A stretch of DNA of 6,723 bases from an uncultured Verrucomicrobiota bacterium (GTDB taxonomy: Bacteria > Verrucomicrobiota > Verrucomicrobiia > Limisphaerales > UBA9464): contig CAIPFS010000314.1 in the NCBI GenBank assembly GCA_903864375.1, positions 1 to 6,723 of the forward strand, written 5' to 3'. The position numbers were made by a program, and so were the translations under genes. Positions within the stretch are counted from its first letter, which is position 1. Every line of letters starts with the position of its first letter. The notes under the pieces are model-generated. The model did not search any database. It was not told the origin of the DNA and worked only from the letters and a program-made list of their open reading frames with translations. This document shows, piece after piece, positions 1 through 6,723 of the stretch.

Positions 1-84
1 CCCTCGCGCACCGGGAGGCAACAGTGACCCGGGAACAGTTGGAACGGGAACCCGGCGGATTTGTTGCTGAACCCAAGTTGCCGC

Positions 85-2037
85 TCACCCTCCTACCCAC
101 GGTTGGGCACCTTGATAGTAGGGGTTTTCAAAAACGGCGTCCCGAACCTCCTGGAAGGTGGACCCGGAATACTGCCGGTCCTCGGGGGTCAGACTCTGGT
201 CGCCCGATGGCTCCGTGGATTCCATGGCCGCCACACGAATGCCCCGGCGAACACCAACGGAGAAAAGGGCGACAACGACCAGGGCCCCGATGAGTCCTCC
301 CCCTTCCAGTGCCCGGATCAATTTGGCCTGGGGCTGTCCCGGACGGGCGGGATTCATCGCGTCGAAGTTCGCGGCGCCGATGGGAGTCAATGCCATGCCT
401 CCGGCGATGGTGATCACCAGGATTAATAACCGGGACGGGACCCGACGGACGGAGATATATGCCAGAAATCCCGAACCAACCACACCGAGCAGGAGGCCGA
501 GCCAGAGGCTCTTCCAGACGTCGGGACTCAAATCAGGAACGCCGGTCGCCGCGGCATCCGAGGCATCCGGAACTTTAAAACCGTTTTCCCAGGTCGTTCC
601 TGGTGCCGCGTGCTGGCTGATTTCGCGCGCGGTCCATGCCGGGGCGAGATAGGGAAACTGTTTGCGAAACGGTTTGTCGTTGGTCTCTGCACGGGGGAAT
701 TGCCGCGATTCCGCATAGGATAGTTCAAAGAGCAGGGTCTCACCGGCATCCGCCAGGATCCGGGCCACATCGTCCTCCAACCAGCGGCCGTTGGGGAAAT
801 GAGGTGGACGCCTCAGATCGTAAATCATGACATCGGGAGCGGTGTCGTAATGACGGTGCGCCTCGAGGGGGGCCAGCATGACAGCGAGGATGTTTTCGAG
901 CAGATCGGGTCGGGCATGGACCCGCATGATTTCTGAAACATGCTGGGACGGATGAACGGTGTTCAGGTAGCCGAAGCGGGGCAGTTGGGTGCGCAGGGAT
1001 CGTCCAACGTGGTCACTCTGAGCCCCCCCTGGAACATGGGTCGTGGCCCACAGGAGTATTGGACCTTCCGTGGCGGCAGACCCATCGTGGCGATGAAGCA
1101 GGCGAAGGGGAATGCTGGTGACGATTCCCACAATATTGGCCCTGAAGAAGCGCGGAAAAATAAAGGGATCATCAAAAAGACCCGTCTGGATATTGATGGC
1201 TCCCCGGACCATGGGATGTTCCTCGACAAGGGTCCGCTTTCCATCCAACGATTTTCGTGGCTCGCTGACCATATTGACGCGACCGCCGATGCCATCAATC
1301 CGGTAACCGGCGAGGGTGGCCTGCGAGTTTTCACCGTCGGTGACGAGGTTCAGGTGAAAATCCAGGATGGCATCGTCGGCGATGGTGGAGGATTGGTCGA
1401 TGATGCCGCCGTAGAGCCGTTGCGCCGATTCGTCAGCCTCGTGCTGCAGAACGACATCTCCGCGAGCATTGATGAGTCCCGTCAGGGCCTTCTCCGCATT
1501 CATTTCCCCCAGTGTCGGGGTCATGTCCCCGGCAGGACGCGCCGCTTTTGCCGCCTCCAGGTCGGCAGCCGCCCTGGCGATACGTCCATCGTAGCCGGCC
1601 AGCGCGGCGGCATAATCGCGACCATCGCGGGTTTTGGTGGGATCAAAGAAGCGAAGGGTTGGGTTGAGGTCCAGATGAACGCGGAAGGAATAATTGGTCA
1701 GGCTTCCTGCGAGGCCGGCATGCTGGCGGGGTAGAAGGCGTCGGTGGACGCAGAGGCTGATGATCAGTTGATCGGCCTCCTGGATTCGGGCCGCGTCCAG
1801 CACGGGATTGCCGTCCTGGTCGACAACAAAGGCATGAAGATCGGTGATGTTGGCATCGGGATCGTCCTGAAGTTTGAACGGGTTCAGACTCATGGGATCC
1901 GCGTGATCGGAAGCCCGCACGGAGGTGGGAACGGCTCCGGCGACCATGATTCCCAGGACCAGCAACATCCGCCGGGCAGCGGGGGCGCAGCGGTCGAGCC
2001 AGCGGCGCAATGGCGGGGTCAGAAAAGGATGATTCAT
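85..2037 (-). CDS. DUF4331-family exported protein with C-terminal membrane segments
   Basis: 650 codons from ATG 2037, stop TGA 87-85. This start gives a Sec-type signal peptide (residues 1-42: Arg-rich n-region, LLVLGIMVAGAV core, likely cleavage after SVRA). The ATG at 2184 would lie inside the upstream gene and bury the signal, so it was rejected. No clear Shine-Dalgarno site is present; the 28-nt gap is T-rich. DUF4331 marks: DDPDANITDLHAFVV near 58-72, YSFRVHLDLNPTLRFFDP at 116-133, and PDVMIYDL (401-408), FPNGRWLEDDV (414-424) and FPYLAPAW (461-468). The family is of unknown function and usually exported. An alanine-rich helical stretch (about 142-171) looks inserted. After the family domain come three hydrophobic helices (about 509-529, 536-554, 580-597) and a short polar tail, so the protein is probably anchored with its main domain outside the cytoplasm. 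Close spacing behind the GMC-patatin gene suggests one operon. Confidence 0.85.
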   Translation of the reverse strand: MNHPFLTPPLRRWLDRCAPAARRMLLVLGIMVAGAVPTSVRASDHADPMSLNPFKLQDDPDANITDLHAFVVDQDGNPVLDAARIQEADQLIISLCVHRRLLPRQHAGLAGSLTNYSFRVHLDLNPTLRFFDPTKTRDGRDYAAALAGYDGRIARAAADLEAAKAARPAGDMTPTLGEMNAEKALTGLINARGDVVLQHEADESAQRLYGGIIDQSSTIADDAILDFHLNLVTDGENSQATLAGYRIDGIGGRVNMVSEPRKSLDGKRTLVEEHPMVRGAINIQTGLFDDPFIFPRFFRANIVGIVTSIPLRLLHRHDGSAATEGPILLWATTHVPGGAQSDHVGRSLRTQLPRFGYLNTVHPSQHVSEIMRVHARPDLLENILAVMLAPLEAHRHYDTAPDVMIYDLRRPPHFPNGRWLEDDVARILADAGETLLFELSYAESRQFPRAETNDKPFRKQFPYLAPAWTAREISQHAAPGTTWENGFKVPDASDAAATGVPDLSPDVWKSLWLGLLLGVVGSGFLAYISVRRVPSRLLILVITIAGGMALTPIGAANFDAMNPARPGQPQAKLIRALEGGGLIGALVVVALFSVGVRRGIRVAAMESTEPSGDQSLTPEDRQYSGSTFQEVRDAVFENPYYQGAQPWVGG

Positions 2038-2047
2038 GAGAGTAATT

Positions 2048-2071
2048 AAAAAAGGCCACTGACGACTAGCC
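2048..2071 (-). terminator. Weak terminator- or attenuator-like hairpin between the two genes
   Basis: On the minus strand GGCTA (2071-2067) can pair with TGGCC (2058-2054), including one G-T pair, across an 8-nt loop, and six T residues follow (2053-2048). The hairpin overlaps the fusion gene's stop codon and sits just before the next start. The stem is only 5 bp, so at most partial termination is likely. It may be chance. Confidence 0.2.
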
Positions 2072-5032
2072 GAGGACGGCGCGACCGATCTCCTCCCCCA
2101 ATTTGCGGTAGCTTTCCCATTGGGCGGGATTGAAAATCTGCTCGGATGTGGAATTTTGGGGGAATTCGGAATCCGATTTGGCATAGGAGGTGACGTCCAG
2201 AGATTCCGTGCCCACGAGGCTGCTTTTCAACAGCAGAAGCCAGGTTTCCCGGCCCGGCTGATCGGCGTACGTGATGCGGGCGATCGCGGCGTGCTTTTTT
2301 GAAGGGCTTCCATCGGCCGATCGGGCGTCCGCCGGATTCCCGTGGATTTCCTTCAAAGTGCCGATTTGCCCCTGTCGGACCCAGGCTCCGATGGCTGGCG
2401 GGAGTTGTGGAGGCACCGGGTCCAGCCAGGTGACTTCAGCCCTGAAATCGACGCGAACCATCCGTCCCAATTCTGCAAGACCATCGAAGGAGTAGTCACG
2501 GTCGTGGGTCCCGTCCACGGCGATAATCACATCGACACGGCGCCGGACGAGTTCATACACGGCGCTGCTGTCGAAAAAGCCGCCATCACTGAGGTTCCAG
2601 AATTCAGTGGATGGACCTTTGAAACGTCCCACCCATTCCGACAACAATAACCCCTGGGTGCGGAAGAGCGCACCGGGAAGTTCCTTGAGGCGGCGCCAGG
2701 CGTTTCCGGGGAAACGTCCGGGTCGCTCGATGGCCAGGACGCCGGAATTCCACCAGTAACCCAGCCGGATGTTCAGGAGGCCCACCAGCAGTGAATCCAG
2801 GGCGGTGGTGTTCGGACCACGACCTGTCCCGAATGCCGCTCCCGAGATGGCGACCCATTCACCGAGGGAAAGGCTTTGCACCACCGCCGGATTGCCATCG
2901 CGGCGTCCCAGGGGATGAAAGGTGTTGGGATCCGAATTGAGGGGAATTGCCTTCAGCGCCGGTGGGATGCTCTCCAATCCGTCGAGCCCCTGGAGCCAGC
3001 GGCGGAATTTCAGCCATTTGGGCGGCTGAATGTTGTTGCTCCACCGGGCAAAATAGCGTCGACCCACGCTCACGCCGAAGGTCCCGATGGTCATCAACAA
3101 TCCCTTGCTTTCCCGGATTTCCCGTTCGGAGGTATGATCAACGGTTTCGTTGAGGCACACGGAAATCAGGTGCAGGGGTCCACCGTGGTTCTCGGGTCGA
3201 TAGAGATGGTGGGGCAGGTCGTCGTTGGGGTGGGACACGGAAACGTCCGCCGCCAGATTGCCGGCGCTGGCTGTCCGCATTTCGTTGGAGGCCCCGAGGA
3301 AGGTGCGGGTCAGCCGGGCGGCATAGGCGGCATGAAGGGAGGTCAAATTGAGGAAGGCAAAGGCACGGCCAATGGCCGCCGAGAACAGCAGGGCGAGAAC
3401 CACAACACCCCAGGCCCGGAGACTTTCCCCCGGGACAAAAAGCTGCCGGGCGATGGTGTCGGCCAGGAGAAGAAGCGCCACGGCCAGTCCCACGGCCACC
3501 AGTTTCACCGTGGTGAGCGCGGCCGAACCGTTTCCGGGCAGCAGTCGGGTCGCCTGCGTTCGCAGTAATTGAAGCAGCGGTGCCAATCCCATCAGGGAAA
3601 GCACAAATTCCTTGAGATGGTGTTGTCCCGCCAGTCCGCCCGCCAGAGTATCGAGGACGACACCGGCAATCAGGAGGAGGAACAGGAGAAGCATTTCACC
3701 GAGGGCACGGGTCAGGCGGTTCCGGACCATCACCCCCTCCAACCGACGGTCCTGGATACTGGCATCCGGGAGGTCGTGACGGGCGATCTCCTGATACAAC
3801 CACGAGAGACCCAGGACAAAGAGGGACGTGCCGGCCCAGAAGAAGCCGGACGGCAGTAGCAGAGCTACTGAGGCGCCTCCAATGAGACTCACCCAGGCAG
3901 CCAGGGCGTGGGGTGGATGCGATCGGTAGGAGAGGCTTTCAGGTGCCAGCCAGAAACCCAGTTTGAGCGGGACGATGACCAGGCCCAACAGGGCGACAGG
4001 CACCCACCACCAGGGAGAGGGGGTCCAGCCAAACCAGAGGGCGGGACCAGGAGGATGCGGAATCAGTTTTTGAAAGATCTCCAATTGACTGACTCCCGCC
4101 AGGATGCCGAACAGGGCGATGAGCAGGGCACCGATGACCAAATGGACGGAAAAGAGGCTTCGGAAATAGATTCCCAGCGCCGCATACCAATCGTCCGTGC
4201 CGCTGGTGAACAAATAATTGGCCTGGGTGCGAAGCCACTGAATCGGTGCACTGCGCCCGTTGGTCAGAATCTCCTGGGCCCGTCCCACCGGATCGCCGGC
4301 TGTGGCTACCCGACCCCGGGTAAAGAGCCGACCCAGAAAACTTCCCAGATAGGCCCCACCCGACACTGTGGAGAGGTAGTCGACATGGCGGAGGAGATTC
4401 TTTTCCGCCAGAGCCTGAAGGACTCCCAGCGAAAAGGTCGCACTCCGGATTCCCCCGCCTGAAAAGGCCAGGCCGACGATATTTTTTACGGGGGGACAAA
4501 TTCCCGAATCACACTCGCTTCCGTCGGTCGGTTCATCGCCAGCCGTTTCCACGGAGGGCGTCAGGCCCGAAGCAATCGGATGCGTCCGATTGTCCTCGGG
4601 ATCGACGAGAGCGATGCGACGGCGGGCCCTGATTGCCTGGAATTCAGCCTCACGCACCTCGCCTGGGAACGCGGAATCCTGGGTCTCAGCCAGCAGCGTG
4701 TCCGCGGCCTTCTCGCTGACCATGAAGATGGGAGCGAGGATGAAATAGCCGGGAATTTTTGGGAAAACAGAGGCATCCACCACCCGGAGACCCGATACTC
4801 CATGGACGCGGAAGCGACTGTCCAGCACGGCACCCTTGTCGGTGAGCAGAGCGGTGTCCGCCTGCCAGGCATCGCTGCCGATACGGCAGGTGCCACAGGC
4901 GTGGTGGCCCCAGGCCTCATTCTTAATCCAATCCGCGACCGTCCATTCGTGTAAACCGGCCGACCTGCGCTCCTCGTTTTTCTTTGCGAGATAGGCGGCA
5001 GGCTGAATTTCCCGCGCAAACGGTGCACCCAC
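2066..5032 (-). CDS. GMC C-terminal domain fused to a membrane-spanning patatin-like phospholipase (C-terminal part of interrupted fusion gene)
   Basis: 988 codons from GTG 5032, a start of convenience: no ribosome binding site precedes it and the frame is open back to 5404. Residues 1-115 are the GMC C-terminal domain, with WGHHACGTCRIG (catalytic-type His 43/44), RVVDASVFPKIPGYF and IFMVSEKAAD. A linker (about 116-183, with Cys174 and Cys179) leads to the patatin domain: oxyanion-hole motif SGGGIR at 191-196, nucleophile-type Ser224 in STVSGGAYLG, and catalytic-type Asp816 in LSDGGFFD, followed by VDVIIAVDGTHD. Patatins are Ser-Asp acyl hydrolases of lipids. Between Ser and Asp lie about eight hydrophobic helices (near 294-314, 340-362, 375-395, 396-412, 445-466, 475-492, 506-528, 539-560), placing the protein in a membrane. 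The soluble C-terminus ends in YRKLGEEIGRAVLG, then TAG. The DUF4331 gene follows after 28 nt. Domain calls are strong. The lipase half could work alone only if a start were available. Substrate unknown. Confidence 0.9.
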   Translation of the reverse strand: MGAPFAREIQPAAYLAKKNEERRSAGLHEWTVADWIKNEAWGHHACGTCRIGSDAWQADTALLTDKGAVLDSRFRVHGVSGLRVVDASVFPKIPGYFILAPIFMVSEKAADTLLAETQDSAFPGEVREAEFQAIRARRRIALVDPEDNRTHPIASGLTPSVETAGDEPTDGSECDSGICPPVKNIVGLAFSGGGIRSATFSLGVLQALAEKNLLRHVDYLSTVSGGAYLGSFLGRLFTRGRVATAGDPVGRAQEILTNGRSAPIQWLRTQANYLFTSGTDDWYAALGIYFRSLFSVHLVIGALLIALFGILAGVSQLEIFQKLIPHPPGPALWFGWTPSPWWWVPVALLGLVIVPLKLGFWLAPESLSYRSHPPHALAAWVSLIGGASVALLLPSGFFWAGTSLFVLGLSWLYQEIARHDLPDASIQDRRLEGVMVRNRLTRALGEMLLLFLLLIAGVVLDTLAGGLAGQHHLKEFVLSLMGLAPLLQLLRTQATRLLPGNGSAALTTVKLVAVGLAVALLLLADTIARQLFVPGESLRAWGVVVLALLFSAAIGRAFAFLNLTSLHAAYAARLTRTFLGASNEMRTASAGNLAADVSVSHPNDDLPHHLYRPENHGGPLHLISVCLNETVDHTSEREIRESKGLLMTIGTFGVSVGRRYFARWSNNIQPPKWLKFRRWLQGLDGLESIPPALKAIPLNSDPNTFHPLGRRDGNPAVVQSLSLGEWVAISGAAFGTGRGPNTTALDSLLVGLLNIRLGYWWNSGVLAIERPGRFPGNAWRRLKELPGALFRTQGLLLSEWVGRFKGPSTEFWNLSDGGFFDSSAVYELVRRRVDVIIAVDGTHDRDYSFDGLAELGRMVRVDFRAEVTWLDPVPPQLPPAIGAWVRQGQIGTLKEIHGNPADARSADGSPSKKHAAIARITYADQPGRETWLLLLKSSLVGTESLDVTSYAKSDSEFPQNSTSEQIFNPAQWESYRKLGEEIGRAVLG

Positions 5033-5404
5033 GGTGGTGTTGATCGCCCTGAGTCTCGAGATCGCTTCCGAGAGCGCATCGACATCCCGCCCCCATTCCC
5101 TGGTTTTCCCTTCGTCAAAGGAATGAAAACAGATGGAGGGGGTGTCGAACGGATCCGCATTCCGGAGCCGGACCTCGCCGCCGTTGTTTCGCGTGTACGC
5201 CTTGAGAATGACCCAGGTCCAGAGGTTGTGCTGATCATTCCCGGCCCCCTTTTCCGGTCGGAAAACCTCCCTCGACCAATTCCAGTAATACCCGCGAAAC
5301 GCGGCCGGCGCACCAAACGTGAACAGGTCTGGCTCATCACCATCAGCCGCCTTGGACTGATGAAGAATGGCGATGGTGCCGCCGTTGATGGAATAAATTC
5401 CCTC
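5033..5404 (-). pseudogene. Internal GMC oxidoreductase segment between the in-frame TAG and the first downstream start codon
   Basis: These 124 codons would be left unannotated by a gene caller, yet they are plainly coding. The translation includes EGIYSINGGTIAIL, PDLFTFGAPAAFRGYY, WTWVILKAYTRNNGGEVRLR and NADPFDTPSICFHSFDEG, which is the typical substrate-domain strand order of GMC oxidoreductases before their catalytic histidine. The segment is in phase with both the upstream (5405-6723) and downstream (2066-5032) pieces and has no in-frame ATG, GTG or TTG before 5032, so it can be translated only by readthrough or from the intact gene. A purine-rich AGGAGGG overlaps the stop codon (5406-5400), but no usable in-frame start lies at a suitable distance. 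It is best treated as the middle of one interrupted gene. Confidence 0.85.
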
Positions 5405-5407
5405 CTA
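5405..5407 (-). other. In-frame amber (TAG) codon interrupting the GMC-patatin reading frame
   Basis: The minus strand reads TGG ATT TCG GAC TAG GAG GGA ATT TAT. Both flanks belong to the same GMC fold: VWISD before, EGIYSINGG after, and in GMC proteins these parts are contiguous. One base change (for example AAG, CAG or GAG to TAG) would create the stop. No frame shift is involved, since 5033-5404 is exactly 124 codons in phase. It is either a nonsense mutation or a base-call error. Readthrough is possible but nothing in the sequence supports it. Confidence 0.9.
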
Positions 5408-6723
5408 GTCCGAAATCCAAACGGCCCGGACCCGATCCAGTGGATCGCCGGGAATGAAGCTGACCGTTTCCAGTGCCTGGAGGTCGTCGCGCAGTTCGCT
5501 GATGAGTCCCACCTCGTACCGGTCCTGAAGGTTCTTTCCGACCCCGGGGAGATGAACCCGGGGCATGATTCCCAGGGCGGCCAGGTCGTTGCGGTCTCCG
5601 ATGCCGCTCAATTGCAACAGTTGGGGGGTATTGAATGATCCCCCGGAAAGAATGATTTCACCGGGTGGGTTTCCCGGGGTGGCGGGCCTTGTATAAAACT
5701 CAAGGTCGGGACCGGTGGCGGCCTGATGGCGGGGGCTGGCCTTGTACAAATGGTTTCCCCGAACTCCCACGACACCGATGGCCCGGGGCGCCTGCGATTC
5801 ATCCGCAGGTTCATCGAACAGGACGCGTTTGACGTGGATGCCCTGAGCCAGCACCAGCCGATCGGGAAATTCCGCCCTGGTTTTCAGGATGAACTCGCGA
5901 ACGCCGATCCGACGTCCCTTGGTGGGGAGGCCCCGCTCATCGGTGACATCCGGGCCGCCAATACCCATGGGGATCAGGAAGACGCCGCCTTTGGTGCTGT
6001 CCTTCCGGGTGGAGGTGTCATTGGGATCAAAGGCCCGGACAAACCCCAGTGTCAGGAGGAATCGCTGGAGCAGTGAGCCGATGGGGCCCAAGCCCTTGAA
6101 GGCTTGCAGTGCTGCCTTGATCAAAACGGTGGTCAGCTCCTTGTCTGCCCGAATGATCTGCCGGAGCAATCGCGGCGAAAGGAAGTTGGTGGGTTGCCAC
6201 CCCTCCCTTCCGTGCCCCCCCTGGTCGAGGACCGTTTTCGGGTTGAGGAATCCCAGGATGGCGTTCCAGACATCTGCGAGCCGACCCAAAAGCATGTGCA
6301 GAAAGCCGCGGTTTTCATCGATATACAGACAATTCTCAAACCGGGCGAAATAAGGCTGCATGTTCTTCGCCCGCCAGGAATCATCATTGGTCAGGTCCGC
6401 AATGTGCTCCCAATCCCGGTCATTGGGACGGATGACAATCATGGCATGGTGGCCGGTGCATCCCCCCACGCCCGAACTGCGCGGGTAAAAGATGCCGCCG
6501 GTCCCGTCGGGATCCCGGGACGCATCATACTTGTGGTCCGCCTTCTGGCGGGTGTCGTCCGCGTAATGCCGGACGGAGAACTGCCAGCTTAATTCCTCGT
6601 GCTCAGTGGAGGCTGCGTGATATCCGGGGGCATCGTAAACCTCCCCGGCAATCTTGGGATCTCCGCCGGACTCAATGAGTAGCACCTTCTTACCGGATCG
6701 GGCGAGGCGGCACGCGAGGGGTC
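5405..6723 (-). CDS. GMC-family FAD-dependent oxidoreductase, N-terminal part (5' end outside window, ended by in-frame TAG)
   Basis: The frame is open to the window edge. The GTG at 6685 is not the true start, because the codons before it read PLACRLARSGKK followed by VLLIESGG, the helix and second strand of the FAD-binding Rossmann fold. The glycine-rich loop just upstream is therefore missing. Counting from the GTG codon, residues about 69-95 (RSSGVGGCTGHHAM, then IRPNDRDW) match the first GMC signature, and residues 347-361 (GGSFNTPQLLQLSGI) the second; GVGKNLQDRYEV follows at 381-392. The family oxidises alcohols, sugars, choline or sterols using FAD; the substrate here cannot be told. 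Residues about 125-215 form a long hydrophobic segment that may be a substrate lid. The frame ends at TAG 5407-5405, well before the family's catalytic histidine, so this piece alone should be inactive. The same frame continues unbroken after the stop into the downstream gene. Family assignment is very secure; whether it is a separate gene is doubtful. Confidence 0.9.
   Translation of the reverse strand, partial: PLACRLARSGKKVLLIESGGDPKIAGEVYDAPGYHAASTEHEELSWQFSVRHYADDTRQKADHKYDASRDPDGTGGIFYPRSSGVGGCTGHHAMIVIRPNDRDWEHIADLTNDDSWRAKNMQPYFARFENCLYIDENRGFLHMLLGRLADVWNAILGFLNPKTVLDQGGHGREGWQPTNFLSPRLLRQIIRADKELTTVLIKAALQAFKGLGPIGSLLQRFLLTLGFVRAFDPNDTSTRKDSTKGGVFLIPMGIGGPDVTDERGLPTKGRRIGVREFILKTRAEFPDRLVLAQGIHVKRVLFDEPADESQAPRAIGVVGVRGNHLYKASPRHQAATGPDLEFYTRPATPGNPPGEIILSGGSFNTPQLLQLSGIGDRNDLAALGIMPRVHLPGVGKNLQDRYEVGLISELRDDLQALETVSFIPGDPLDRVRAVWISD

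Noticed and set aside
11..55. Possible terminator after the DUF4331 gene from CCGGG/CCCGG pairs
   Set aside because: Only 5-bp stems with long loops and no T-run on the minus strand; positions 1-84 otherwise show no recognisable gene or site.
940..1734. 264-codon open frame on the plus strand
   Set aside because: It lies wholly antisense to the DUF4331 gene, its translation has no recognisable motif, and long antisense frames are expected in GC-rich coding DNA.
2038..2184. Upstream ATG at 2184 as start of the DUF4331 gene
   Set aside because: It would overlap the 3' end of the fusion gene by about 120 nt and add 49 low-complexity residues before a clear signal peptide starting at the 2037 ATG.
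2876..3568. 230-codon open frame on the plus strand
   Set aside because: It is antisense to the patatin domain, rich in Gly/Gln/Glu repeats typical of reversed hydrophobic codons, and matches no family; a shadow frame.
4561..5343. 260-codon minus-strand frame overlapping the GMC C-terminal region
   Set aside because: Arg/Ser/Pro-rich translation in a different phase from the strongly conserved GMC sequence of the same bases; a shadow frame.
5033..5404. Frameshift as the cause of the gene split
   Set aside because: The segment is exactly 124 codons in phase with both neighbours, so only a nonsense codon separates them.
5405..5407. Pyrrolysine or general amber recoding at the internal TAG
   Set aside because: No suppressor tRNA or recoding element is visible, and the fusion gene itself terminates at a TAG (2068-2066).
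6683..6685. GTG at 6685 as the GMC gene start
   Set aside because: It encodes the Val of VLLIESGG in the middle of the FAD-binding fold, and the frame is open and family-like to the window edge.

Overview
The window is a high-GC bacterial segment in which all convincing coding sequence lies on the minus strand, read from position 6723 down to 85. The proteins (a multi-pass membrane protein and a Sec-type signal peptide on a large exported protein) suit a Gram-negative-type bacterium. GC-rich codon use, very large fused proteins and poor Shine-Dalgarno sites would fit groups such as Verrucomicrobiota, Planctomycetota or Acidobacteriota, but this placement is a guess; there is no marker gene in the window.

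Layout in transcription order. (1) 6723-5405: a GMC-family FAD-dependent oxidoreductase. Its first residues, including the dinucleotide-binding glycine motif, lie beyond the window edge. It is cut by an in-frame TAG at 5407-5405. (2) 5404-5033: exactly 124 codons in the same frame, with no stop and no ATG/GTG/TTG start, clearly continuing the GMC fold. (3) 5032-2066: still the same frame. The conserved GMC C-terminal active-site region comes first, then a patatin-like phospholipase domain whose catalytic Ser and Asp are separated by about 590 residues containing some eight predicted membrane helices. (4) After a 28-nt gap, 2037-85: a secreted DUF4331-family protein with a C-terminal membrane region.

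The simplest reading is that 2066-6723 is one gene for a GMC oxidoreductase-patatin fusion of more than 1,550 codons, interrupted by a single nonsense codon (a recent mutation or a sequence error). The fusion's own natural stop is also TAG, which argues against general amber reassignment. The two genes look like one operon: a membrane-bound oxidoreductase/lipid hydrolase plus an exported protein of unknown function. A joint role in oxidising and hydrolysing a lipid or hydrophobic substrate is inference only.

No RNA genes, CRISPR arrays, insertion sequences or strong promoters were recognised. The many plus-strand open frames are GC-driven shadows of the minus-strand genes.
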